A stretch of DNA of 42,537 nucleotides from Lentimicrobium sp. (GTDB taxonomy: Bacteria > Bacteroidota > Bacteroidia > Bacteroidales > Lentimicrobiaceae). Of this stretch, positions 17,773-25,326 are shown one piece after another. Position numbers and translations under genes: made by a program. A model generated the notes under the pieces. It was not told the DNA's origin, searched no databases, and saw only the letters and a list, made by a program, of their open reading frames with translations. Position 1 is the first letter of the stretch; each line of letters begins with the position of its first letter. The DNA lies in assembly GCA_023957275.1 (NCBI GenBank), contig JAMLHF010000040.1:1-42537 (forward strand), read 5' to 3'.

Positions 17773-18843
17773 TTACTGCCAGTCAATTTCCCCGCTGCCG
17801 TAACAGAGTTCGCCCGCAGCATCGTAAACCACGCCAAACTGTCCGGCGGCCACCCCCGAAACGGGTACTTCCGATTCTATAACGGCTCCGCTTCCGGTAA
17901 ATACCAGCCTGCCCCTGTTAAACTCGGGCGTGTGGCGGATTTTGAAGGTAATATCCGCCGGCCGGCTCAAATCATTCCAGGGATTGCCCGAGATAAAATG
18001 GAATCCTTTTAGCTGTATGCTGTTGCGGTACTGGGTCAGGGGGTCGTAACCGTTGGAGACGTAAACCACATTTTCATCCGTATCCTTTTTCACCACAAAC
18101 CAGGGCCCCTGGCTGAGCCCCAGCCCTTTGCGCTGCCCGATGGTGTGAAACCAATACCCCTTGTGTTTGCCCAGGATTTTCCCGGTCTCCAGCTCCACGA
18201 TATTTCCTTCCTTTTCACCCACATACTTCCGGATAAAATCGTTGTAGTTCACCTTTCCCAGGAAACAGATGCCCTGACTGTCCTTGCGGCCGGCGCTGGG
18301 CAGCCGGGCTTCAGCGGCAATCCTGCGAACCTCGGATTTAGGCAACCCGCCGATCGGAAACATAAGTTTTTGTAATTGTGCATAGGTGATCTGGGCCAGG
18401 AAATCGGTCTGGTCCTTGAACTTGTCTTTTGCCGTTGCCAGATACTTGATGCCATCCCTGAACTGGGTTGAAGCGTAATGCCCCGTGGCAATCGCATCGA
18501 AGTCTTTTCCGTATTTATCGTTGAAACTGCCGAATTTGATCATGCGGTTGCACATCACATCCGGGTTGGGCGTCAGCCCTTTCTTTACGGAATCTATCGT
18601 ATAGGCCACCACGCTGTTCCAGTACTCTTCCTGCAGGGTCACCACTTCCATGCGCAGCCCGTATTTTTTCGAAAGCCAGGTGGTGATTTCAATATCCTCT
18701 TCCGAAGGGCAGTCCAGAAAGCCTTCCTTGTCCTTCATCCCGATAAGGATATAAAAGATCACAGGCTCATAACCCTGCTCTTTCAGCAGGTGAAGCATCA
18801 CGGAGCTGTCGACTCCGCCGGATACGAGGGCGGCGATGGGCAT
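17773..18843 (-). CDS. mnmA: tRNA-specific 2-thiouridylase MnmA
   Basis: Thiolates U34 of tRNA-Lys, -Glu and -Gln using ATP and a sulfur relay. The PP-loop ATP site is at the extreme N-terminus ([10 protein letters not shown], residues 5-14). The two catalytic cysteines are C98 (PDVMCNR) and C193 (DSQGICFLG). The 356-residue length is normal. The DNA of its first 36 bases recurs, 27 bases of it exactly, at 23687-23722 on the same strand, bracketing the T9SS island. Two 11-base copies of AAGTAAAAAGT stand directly before the ATG (18846-18870) and no Shine-Dalgarno is seen. Confidence 0.95.
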   Translation of the reverse strand: MPIAALVSGGVDSSVMLHLLKEQGYEPVIFYILIGMKDKEGFLDCPSEEDIEITTWLSKKYGLRMEVVTLQEEYWNSVVAYTIDSVKKGLTPNPDVMCNRMIKFGSFNDKYGKDFDAIATGHYASTQFRDGIKYLATAKDKFKDQTDFLAQITYAQLQKLMFPIGGLPKSEVRRIAAEARLPSAGRKDSQGICFLGKVNYNDFIRKYVGEKEGNIVELETGKILGKHKGYWFHTIGQRKGLGLSQGPWFVVKKDTDENVVYVSNGYDPLTQYRNSIQLKGFHFISGNPWNDLSRPADITFKIRHTPEFNRGRLVFTGSGAVIESEVPVSGVAAGQFGVVYDAAGELCYGSGEIDWQ

Positions 18844-18979
18844 ACAAGTAAAAAGTCTAAAGTAAAAAGTTCATAGCTCAAAGGGAAAAATCATTGCCTG
18901 ATGCAACCGGGCAGAAAAACCGTAGAAACCGTTAACTGCAGTCAGGTTTGCCTTTTAATGCAGGCAACAGAAATTGATG

Positions 18980-18987
18980 CAAAATTA
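18980..18987 (-). promoter_or_regulatory. Candidate -7 box for mnmA
   Basis: TAATTTTG on the minus strand, a full TAnnTTTG match about 135 bases before the mnmA ATG; no clear -33 partner. The stretch 18844-19365 otherwise has only the AAGTAAAAAGT repeats and a 63-codon minus-strand frame (19104-19295) that I cannot support as a gene. Confidence 0.35.
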
Positions 18988-19365
18988 GGATATTATTCTA
19001 AGAATTAGGGGAAATGGATAATCCGGTATATGAATGTCGAACAATGAATTGAAGAAATAATGCAATTCAGGAGTAATTTCAGAACCAACTATATAGAATG
19101 TTTCTAAATTGTAGGATATTTATCATTCACTACCAAAAGTGGTTGAATCTGAGTTAAGGATGTATTACTTTTGGATTCAACTTCAATACAATCGTGTTGA
19201 ATTTTATGCTTTTTAGGATTACCCTGAATAATCGTAAGTTTAAAATAGGATTTTGACAACAGGTCAGGTGGATTTAGCAGCGATATACTTGTCATTAATC
19301 TCCGTAAATAGAATTAGTTAACCCAAATAATTATAATTTTCAATAATCTATTAAAAACTAATGTT

Positions 19366-19808
19366 ATGAAAATCAATCAATTAACCCCCCCCCGCACACA
19401 CAAGGTGCTTTAAAGGGTACACCTATTCATGCACCCGTACCCACAACAACCAATTCGGCAGGCCAGCCACCTGATCGTGCTTGGAATTTCGGAAGAATTA
19501 AACCCTTCGCGTTAAGCATTTTGTTGATATTAATGGTGTTTGGAGAAGTAAAAGCCCAATTGCAGACATACCTTAATGGTGCAACACCTGCCACAACATT
19601 TCAATCAATTGAAGATAAAATGTTACCGTATCTTGACAGTCTTAAGTTTGTTACCGATGTTCAGGGAAGGTTGGTTGTTTCTTTCAGGTTATCCGGCAAC
19701 CGTGGCCAGCAGTTGATTGATACCCGTGCATGGATTGCAGGGCAGTATATTTACACACTTAAAGTTGCCGGATTTACACAATCGGGTAAACTTGTGGTAG
19801 TTAAGTAG
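19366..19808 (+). CDS. Short T9SS-tail protein interrupted at a poly-C tract
   Basis: From ATG 19366 the frame is MKINQLTPPR and then stops soon, because a run of nine C (19385-19393) puts it out of phase with the long downstream frame. Ten C would join it to a continuous 148-codon frame: a Pro/Thr-rich leader, a signal-like helix (KPFALSILLILMVFGEVKA) and a short region that ends like the last part of a T9SS sorting domain (GNRGQQLIDTRAWIAGQ, then SGKLVVVK). There is hardly any passenger between signal and tail, so it may be the remnant of a deleted T9SS cargo gene. The alternative is phase variation or a homopolymer sequencing error. A perfect terminator follows. Confidence 0.5.
19385..19393 (+). 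repeat. Homopolymer C9 tract
   Basis: Nine C in a row, seven codons after an ATG. Length change by one or more bases (to 7 or 10) would switch the downstream signal peptide and T9SS tail in frame. This is the position and kind of tract used for slipped-strand phase variation. Confidence 0.6.
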
Positions 19809-19821
19809 TTTTTAATAATCT

Positions 19822-19854
19822 ACCGGCAGGTATTATTAATACCTGCCGGTTTTT
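19822..19854 (+). terminator. Rho-independent terminator
   Basis: ACCGGCAGGTATT, three bases, perfect complementary arm, then TTTT. It lies 13 bases after the stop of the short T9SS-tail gene and 12 bases before the next ATG. Confidence 0.8.
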
Positions 19855-19866
19855 AAAATTTTTACC

Positions 19867-21474
19867 ATGAAGAGGTTATTATTAATTCTGCTTATCATCT
19901 GCCATTATTCTTACCTTTTTTCTCAACCCATAGTATTGGAATGGCAAGCATGTTTTGGTACTACAGTAAAGGAGGTTGCTTATGATGTTTGTTCAACCGG
20001 AGATGGATATATTATTGTTGCAGAAAGGGAAAGTAACACTTTAGGCTCTGACATTATCCTTATAAGAACTGACTTGTATGGAAATTTGGTTTGGCAAAAA
20101 TTTATCGGAGGCACATCTTCTGATGTTCCATATCGCATATTCCCTGCAGGTAATGACTGTTACTATATTTCAGCAATTTCTGCTTCAGAAGATGGAGATA
20201 TTTCAAATAATCCATATCCTGACGGTTATGTAAATTTTTGGCTTTTTAAGATAAATGGTAGCGGTGACATTATCTGGGACAAAATGTATGGTGGAACATG
20301 TTTTGATCAAGGATGGACTGCATGCCACACTCACGATGGAGGTATGGTAAGTTTGGGTTACACTTGTAGTGACGATGGCGATATCAGCAATTATTTTGGC
20401 AGTTGGGATACCTGGTTGCTTCGCACCGACAGTCTTGGTAATAAAGTATGGGATTTCACCATAGGCACCGAATTTCTTGATTTCCCCAATGCCATCATCC
20501 AAACCTCCGACCGGGGCTTTTTGGTGGCTTCGGGCTCCATGCCTACAACCGGTGGAAATATTACCTGCACACCGTTTAACTACGAAAACTCAGATATAGT
20601 GCTGTTTAAAATAGATTCATTGGCCAATATTGAATGGCAAAGATGTATCGGGGGTAGTGAAAATGAGGGAGTTAATGATATACTTGAAACCGAAGATGGA
20701 TACATAATTGTATGTAATGTTTATTCTGCTGATGGCGATATGACAGGCTCCGGTTATCATTATGGAACTTTACCACAAGGCCACCCAGCCGGTGATATAT
20801 GGCTTGCAAAAATGGATTTTGAGGGCAATATATTATGGCACAAATGTTATGGTGGCACACACAATGATTGGTCCAACAGAATTTTACCAACCCCGGATGG
20901 TGGCTATATTGTTATCGGAGAAACCTACTCCAACGATGGGGATGTTTCGGGCAAGCACAATGCACATGGCAGTCGTTCAGACATTTGGGTTTTTAAAATT
21001 AATGCCTCGGGCGATTTGCACTGGCAAAAATGTTTTGGTGGTTTAGGCGATGAAAGTCTTTTGAATGGTGTTATTGACAATGGAGATGGCAGTTATGTTA
21101 TTGCTTCAACACTAACTGGTATTAATAGTGGTGATATGACTTGTGTAACCACCCCGTCGCCTAATTACGATATCTGGCTTATAAAATTGCGCGATACCAC
21201 AGTGGTAAGTACAAATCATTTGCCTAAGCCTGAATATGCAGTTGAGGTTTATCCCAACCCGGCAGGGGATTTTGTAATTTTCGAGTTGCAAAATTCCAAC
21301 ATTCAGGCTACAATTAATATTACCGATCTCACCGGCCGCCTGGTTACCTCGTTTCCGCTTAACGGAGAAAAAACAGTATGGCAAACAACCGGGATAAAGC
21401 CTGGGGTCTATCTGTACCGGCTGAAGACCGGGCAGGGCAGCGCCTGCGGTAAATTGATGGTTGCACCTTTGTAG
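19867..21474 (+). CDS. Secreted T9SS type A sorting domain protein with repeated WQKCFGG-type blades
   Basis: 535 residues: signal peptide (MKRLLLILLIICHYSYLFSQ), then about six to seven repeats of roughly 55-60 residues, each ending in a version of 'D-IW--K-N--G---W-KC-GG' (for example SDIWVFKINASGDLHWQKCF), as in beta-propeller-like secreted proteins. The last 80 residues are a T9SS type A tail (VYPNPAGDFVIFELQNSNIQ onward). Predicted to be exported to the surface or medium; ligand unknown. Its tail-coding DNA is almost identical to those of the next two genes. Confidence 0.85.
   Translation: MKRLLLILLIICHYSYLFSQPIVLEWQACFGTTVKEVAYDVCSTGDGYIIVAERESNTLGSDIILIRTDLYGNLVWQKFIGGTSSDVPYRIFPAGNDCYYISAISASEDGDISNNPYPDGYVNFWLFKINGSGDIIWDKMYGGTCFDQGWTACHTHDGGMVSLGYTCSDDGDISNYFGSWDTWLLRTDSLGNKVWDFTIGTEFLDFPNAIIQTSDRGFLVASGSMPTTGGNITCTPFNYENSDIVLFKIDSLANIEWQRCIGGSENEGVNDILETEDGYIIVCNVYSADGDMTGSGYHYGTLPQGHPAGDIWLAKMDFEGNILWHKCYGGTHNDWSNRILPTPDGGYIVIGETYSNDGDVSGKHNAHGSRSDIWVFKINASGDLHWQKCFGGLGDESLLNGVIDNGDGSYVIASTLTGINSGDMTCVTTPSPNYDIWLIKLRDTTVVSTNHLPKPEYAVEVYPNPAGDFVIFELQNSNIQATINITDLTGRLVTSFPLNGEKTVWQTTGIKPGVYLYRLKTGQGSACGKLMVAPL
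21319..21381 (+). repeat. T9SS-tail DNA repeat, copy 1
   Basis: This 63-base block matches 22386-22448 at 62 of 63 positions; a related copy with a few more changes lies at 23401-23451. All three encode the same part of the sorting domain (LTGRLVTSFPLNGEKTVW). Confidence 0.85.
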
Positions 21475-21539
21475 GGTAAGGTATGCCGTGTCACTGCAAT
21501 GGCCACCTATTAAATTATTCACCTATAAAACCTTTACCC

Positions 21540-22538
21540 ATGAACAAATTCAGAAAAAAAATAAGAAATTCCCTTATTCTGTTTACAATAGTGTTTTCAG
21601 GTAATGGGTATGCGCAAAGCTATATGCCGCTGCCCGATTCAAATGTACTTTGGGAAGATTGGCGTCAAAGCGCCCAGGGGTGTGATTACAATAAGGTATA
21701 CATTCCGGATAGTGATGCTGATACGGTGATCAATGGCCTGACATACCGAAAATTATATTATCATCAGGTAACTACATCCGGCCCGCCGCCAGATCCGGGA
21801 AATATTTATTTTCATGATTCTCTGTATTTTGGGGCGTTTCGGCAGGACGATTCGGGGCGGGTCTATTTACGATACTATTATCGTAATTTTTTTGAACAGG
21901 AAGAGGTATTGTATATGGATTTAACGGTTCAGCAGGGTGATACCGTAAGGCAACTTCCATGCCTTTCTACTGCCGGGCAGGATCCCCTGACAGATTTGCG
22001 TGTTGATTCTGTTGATTATGTAAGCAATGGCCCGTATCTGCGGAAACGAATATTCTTAAGAAACCTTGCTCCATTTTTTACTAGGGTTTACGATTTAGTA
22101 TGGATTGAAGGGATTGGGAGTGTATATTCAGGATTAATAAACGTTGTGGATAACGGGTGGTCCGAGTTTTATTTTATGAAATGCATGAGTGCATATGATA
22201 CAACTTTCTATCAGGGTGATTTTTTGACTGGGGGTGTTGTTAACACACAGGGTGTATGTGTTTTGCCATATACCACCGCAATACGCAAAATTGAACCTGA
22301 AGTTCCGGTTGCCGTTTACCCGCTACCTGCCAATGACTATGTTATTTTTGAACTAAACACGAATGACAGAAACGGCACGGTTACCATTACCGATCTCACC
22401 GGACGCCTGGTTACCTCGTTTCCGCTTAACGGAGAAAAAACAGTATGGGACACAAGTGGAGTGAAACCAGGGTTCTATTTGTTCCGAATCGGAAATGGAA
22501 TAGCCTGGGAAACCGGGAAATTATTAATCTCACATTAA
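21540..22538 (+). CDS. Secreted T9SS type A sorting domain protein
   Basis: 332 residues from the ATG of MNKFRKKIRNSLILFTIVF, which gives a proper signal peptide ending GYAQ; an earlier in-frame ATG would only add an unlikely leader. The passenger (about 25-255) has no motif I know. It is rich in Asp/Tyr and beta-like (SLYFGAFRQDDSGRVYLRYY). The C-terminal tail carries a T9SS type A domain (VAVYPLPANDYVIFEL ... GKLLIS). It stands 65 bases after its upstream neighbour and 12 before the next gene. Confidence 0.82.
   Translation: MNKFRKKIRNSLILFTIVFSGNGYAQSYMPLPDSNVLWEDWRQSAQGCDYNKVYIPDSDADTVINGLTYRKLYYHQVTTSGPPPDPGNIYFHDSLYFGAFRQDDSGRVYLRYYYRNFFEQEEVLYMDLTVQQGDTVRQLPCLSTAGQDPLTDLRVDSVDYVSNGPYLRKRIFLRNLAPFFTRVYDLVWIEGIGSVYSGLINVVDNGWSEFYFMKCMSAYDTTFYQGDFLTGGVVNTQGVCVLPYTTAIRKIEPEVPVAVYPLPANDYVIFELNTNDRNGTVTITDLTGRLVTSFPLNGEKTVWDTSGVKPGFYLFRIGNGIAWETGKLLISH
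22386..22448 (+). repeat. T9SS-tail DNA repeat, copy 2
   Basis: Differs from copy 1 (21319-21381) at a single position, although the flanking tail sequence and the passengers differ strongly. That points to recent conversion or cassette exchange. Confidence 0.85.
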
Positions 22539-22550
22539 AGCAATAACAAC

Positions 22551-23546
22551 ATGAAACCAAGAAAGAGAAGTATAAGGCTTTTATTACTACTTGCCCTTAT
22601 CCTGGGCGCTTTTTCATGGAATACTGACAATTTGCACGCGCAAACATGGCCAATGCCAGGCGCGACCTGGGAATATTGTATCACCGGTTGGAATGGAATG
22701 CCTGCCGGGCATCTGATTTTAGGTTTAAAAGGCGATACGATTATTAATAACAGAGCTTATAGGATAATAGGTACTATTAGTGAATCGGGTTGGAATGGAA
22801 ATAGGTCAACTTCGGCTTTAATGACAATCTATACGAGGTTTAGCAATGACTCAGTGTACCGGTTCGTGAATAACCGTGAGTATTTATACTTTAATTTTAA
22901 CAGTAGTGACGGAAATGTTTTTTCAACCTTCAGATCAGCAGGTCATTACTACAATTGGAACGACTCTGCCTGCACTTCAATACTGCCGTTAAAAACAATC
23001 GGCACTGATATGTTGAGTTTAAACGGTATGCAATTAAGGAGGTCAATACTCAGGGATACGTTGTTTAAGACTATTTATAATGTTCCTGATGAAGATGAAG
23101 TTGAATATACTCTTGTTGAACGAATCGGCATTTTAAACGGATTGCCCCTGATAAATTCGAGAGAGCCTGCCGGCTTTGGTTATGGCTGCTCGTTACCAAG
23201 CGATTATGCTTCTTACACATTAGGGAGTTATTCGGATGATGAATTTTTTGCTGTACAGTTTTTGAATTGTGAAGGAGTCGGGATTAAGGATATATCCAAT
23301 GTGTATAGAGTAGTAAAAGCATATCCTAACCCGGCAACTGATTATATTGTTTTTGAAGTACAAAATTCCCTGCCTTCAGGCACTATCACGATTTCCGATA
23401 TCACCGGCCGCCCGGTTGCCTCGTTTCCGCTTAACGGAGAAAAAACTTTATGGCAAACAACCGGGGTAAAGCCGGGGGTCTATCTGTACCGGCTGCAAAC
23501 CAAGGAGGGGAGTGCAAGCGGGAAATTGTTGATTGCACCGTTGTAA
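22551..23546 (+). CDS. Secreted T9SS type A sorting domain protein
   Basis: 331 residues: signal peptide (RLLLLLALILGAFSW, cleavage near HAQ), a 220-residue passenger with the same general style as the preceding gene (NGMPAGHLILGLKGDTIIN; NDSVYRFVNNREYLYF), and a T9SS type A tail (KAYPNPATDYIVFEVQNSLP onward, ending SGKLLIAPL). It looks like a diverged paralogue of the preceding gene. Role unknown; predicted surface protein. Confidence 0.82.
   Translation: MKPRKRSIRLLLLLALILGAFSWNTDNLHAQTWPMPGATWEYCITGWNGMPAGHLILGLKGDTIINNRAYRIIGTISESGWNGNRSTSALMTIYTRFSNDSVYRFVNNREYLYFNFNSSDGNVFSTFRSAGHYYNWNDSACTSILPLKTIGTDMLSLNGMQLRRSILRDTLFKTIYNVPDEDEVEYTLVERIGILNGLPLINSREPAGFGYGCSLPSDYASYTLGSYSDDEFFAVQFLNCEGVGIKDISNVYRVVKAYPNPATDYIVFEVQNSLPSGTITISDITGRPVASFPLNGEKTLWQTTGVKPGVYLYRLQTKEGSASGKLLIAPL
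23401..23451 (+). repeat. T9SS-tail DNA repeat, copy 3
   Basis: A somewhat more diverged copy of the same block in the third gene. Similarity to copy 1 then resumes through the next 50 bases (tail residues TTGVKPGVYLYRL). Confidence 0.7.
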
Positions 23547-23647
23547 TTTGTAGAGTCACCCTGCCACGGCAAGTTCAAAGCAGACAGATCAGGCCCAAAG
23601 AACAGAGGCTTGAATCGGGAGCCATGACCCAACAGGGGACTTATGTC

Positions 23648-23682
23648 GTTCACATGCATCAGAAAATAAGATGCGTGCGAAC
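23648..23682. repeat. Imperfect hairpin next to the mnmA fragment
   Basis: Thirteen-base arms GTTCACATGCATC and GATGCGTGCGAAC pair at 11 of 13 positions around a 9-base loop. It ends five bases before the mnmA-like fragment. Confidence 0.4.
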
Positions 23683-23686
23683 ATGA

Positions 23687-23722
23687 GTCGACTCCGCCGG
23701 ATACGAGGGCGGCTATTTGCAT
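23687..23722 (-). pseudogene. Fragment of the 5' end of mnmA
   Basis: Read on the minus strand from ATG (23722) it encodes [13 protein letters not shown], the MnmA start with one residue changed, then diverges at once into non-homologous sequence. Twenty-seven bases (23687-23713) are identical to 18808-18834 inside mnmA, in the same orientation. A TAATTTTG box (23766-23773, minus) lies 43 bases upstream, so this may be the original mnmA promoter and start cut off by an insertion. The rest of 23547-24113 holds hairpin repeats and no gene. Confidence 0.6.
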
Positions 23723-23847
23723 GTAGTGATTTCGGATTTCGGATTGCCTGATTTCTCAGCGTTTGCAAAATTACATTAAAAAAATGACAGCCTCTGCTGT
23801 TTGCAGATGCTATCTGCGGATCCGGAAACCCGGAGTCAATAAAAGAA

Positions 23848-23882
23848 GACCCGACAAGTTGAAATAGAGAACTTGTTAGTTC
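23848..23882. repeat. Intergenic hairpin repeat, copy 1
   Basis: GACCCGACAAGTT, a 9-base loop, then AACTTGTTAGTTC: arms pair at 10 of 13 positions. The flanks (AGAAGAC before, CACCTCAAT after) match those of copy 2 about 106 bases on. Confidence 0.55.
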
Positions 23883-23953
23883 ACCTCAATGGATATTGGT
23901 CACGATAGCTGACGGGAAAAATAGAAAATCCGAAAAATCAAAGTAAAAAAGAA

Positions 23954-23986
23954 GACCTAACAAGTTAAAAGAAAACTTGTTAGGTC
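23954..23986. repeat. Intergenic hairpin repeat, copy 2
   Basis: GACCTAACAAGTT, a 7-base loop and its perfect 13-base complement. Followed by CACCTCAAT as in copy 1. There is no U tract, so it is better seen as a dispersed intergenic repeat than a simple terminator. Confidence 0.65.
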
Positions 23987-24113
23987 ACCTCAATAGAAAT
24001 TAGTTCTGATATCAATCGGGATAGGAAGTCAGAGGTAAAAGTTCAGAACTTGAAATCCGCAACCGAACGAAGTGAGCTCACCGAAGGTAATCCACAATCT
24101 TAAATCCGCAATC

Positions 24114-25076
24114 CTAGATCAGTCCTTTCGCATGTTTCTCGCCGATCACCTTCAGCATATCTTCGGTCATGGCGCGGAGGTTCCATTTCGGGTTCCAGCC
24201 CCACTCATGGCGGGCGCAACTGTCGTCCATGCTGTTGGGCCACGAATTGGCGATGGCCTGTTTCATGGGATCAACATTGTAGGTCATTTCGAAACCGGGA
24301 ATATGCTTTTTAATTTCTGCGGCAATAATCTCCGGATCGAAGCTCATGGCGGTCACGTTGAAGGAGTTCCTGTGCTTCAGTTTTGAAGGATCGGCTTCCA
24401 TCAGGTCGATGGCTGCGTCGATGGCGTCGGGCATGTACATCATATCGAGGTAGGTGCCGGCGCCCAGGGGACAGGTGAACTTTTTGTGTTTGATGGCCTC
24501 ATAATAAATTTCAACGGCGTAATCGGTGGTGCCGCCGCCGGGCAGGGTAACGTTTGAAATAATGCCCGGGTAACGGACCGAACGGGTGTCCACACCAAAA
24601 CGTTTGAAATAATAATCGCTCAACAGCTCACCGGCAACCTTTGAAACGCCGTACATGGTCTGCGGACGCATGATCGTATCCTGGGGGGTGTTGTCAAGGG
24701 GAGTGCCACCGCCGAAAGCGCCGATGGAGCTGGGGGTTGAAACGGCGCAGCCATATTCGCGGGCTACCTCAAGGCAGTTCATCAGTCCGCCGATGCCGAT
24801 ATTCCAGGCAACCTGGGGTTTGCTTTCTCCCACAGCCGAGAGAATAGCTGCCAGGTTATAGATGGTGTCTATTTTATACTTTTTAACAACATCAGCAATC
24901 TGCTGGGCATTGGTGGCGTCAACCACCTCAGCGGGACCCGATTCCAGCAGTTCGCCGGTGGGTAAGGTTGAGCGGTATCCGGCAACTACATTGCCGTTGC
25001 CATATCTTTTGCGAAGTTCAAGGGTGAGTTCTGATCCGATCTGGCCCACCGAGCCAATTACCAAAATGTTTTTCAT
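24114..25076 (-). CDS. L-threonine 3-dehydrogenase, NAD-epimerase (SDR) type
   Basis: 320 residues of the extended short-chain dehydrogenase fold. Nucleotide site G8-xx-G11-xx-G14 (VIGSVGQIGSEL), catalytic Y142-xxx-K146 (MYGVSKVAGE) with Ser near 116-117 (TPSSIGAFGG). The sequence STPSSIGAFGG together with the typical RYPGIIS segment marks the threonine dehydrogenase branch rather than sugar epimerases. It oxidises threonine to 2-amino-3-ketobutyrate. The kbl gene for the next step is divergent, with 250 bases between them, which supports the assignment. Confidence 0.92.
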   Translation of the reverse strand: MKNILVIGSVGQIGSELTLELRKRYGNGNVVAGYRSTLPTGELLESGPAEVVDATNAQQIADVVKKYKIDTIYNLAAILSAVGESKPQVAWNIGIGGLMNCLEVAREYGCAVSTPSSIGAFGGGTPLDNTPQDTIMRPQTMYGVSKVAGELLSDYYFKRFGVDTRSVRYPGIISNVTLPGGGTTDYAVEIYYEAIKHKKFTCPLGAGTYLDMMYMPDAIDAAIDLMEADPSKLKHRNSFNVTAMSFDPEIIAAEIKKHIPGFEMTYNVDPMKQAIANSWPNSMDDSCARHEWGWNPKWNLRAMTEDMLKVIGEKHAKGLI

Positions 25077-25125
25077 GGGTTTAAGTAGGTTTATTTGTTT
25101 GTTAACCGGTTAACAATGAGTGCGG

Positions 25126-25156
25126 CAAATGTACAATAATTTGCAGAATCACAAAA
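25126..25156 (-). promoter_or_regulatory. Promoter of threonine dehydrogenase
   Basis: Minus strand: TTTTG (25152-25156), 18 bases, TACATTTG (25126-25133), a full -7 match, 49 bases before the ATG. Confidence 0.5.
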
Positions 25157-25246
25157 CTTTGATCAGTTTTCATATCGTTGCATTTCAGGGTATTCACATT
25201 GTTTTTAAACAGGCTGAAAATCACTGCTAAATATTTGCAAAATCCC

Positions 25247-25276
25247 TTTTCCTGAAAATCAAAAGTGATATCTTTG
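25247..25276 (+). promoter_or_regulatory. Promoter of kbl
   Basis: TATCTTTG at 25269-25276 is a full -7 match, with TTTT 18 bases upstream as a weak -33. It predicts a leader of about 45 bases before the kbl ATG. Confidence 0.5.
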
Positions 25277-25326
25277 CGCCACTGTTATTCCAAAAACAAT
25301 CAACTGTAACTTTAAAAAAATACACT

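Noticed and set aside
19104-19295. A 63-codon minus-strand frame in the gap after mnmA
   Set aside because: No recognisable feature, no ribosome site and AT-rich surroundings; could be real, but the sequence does not support it.
23480-23722. An 80-codon minus-strand frame beginning [13 protein letters not shown]
   Set aside because: Only the first 13 codons resemble MnmA; the rest crosses the 3' end of a T9SS gene, so it is listed as a fragment and not a working gene.
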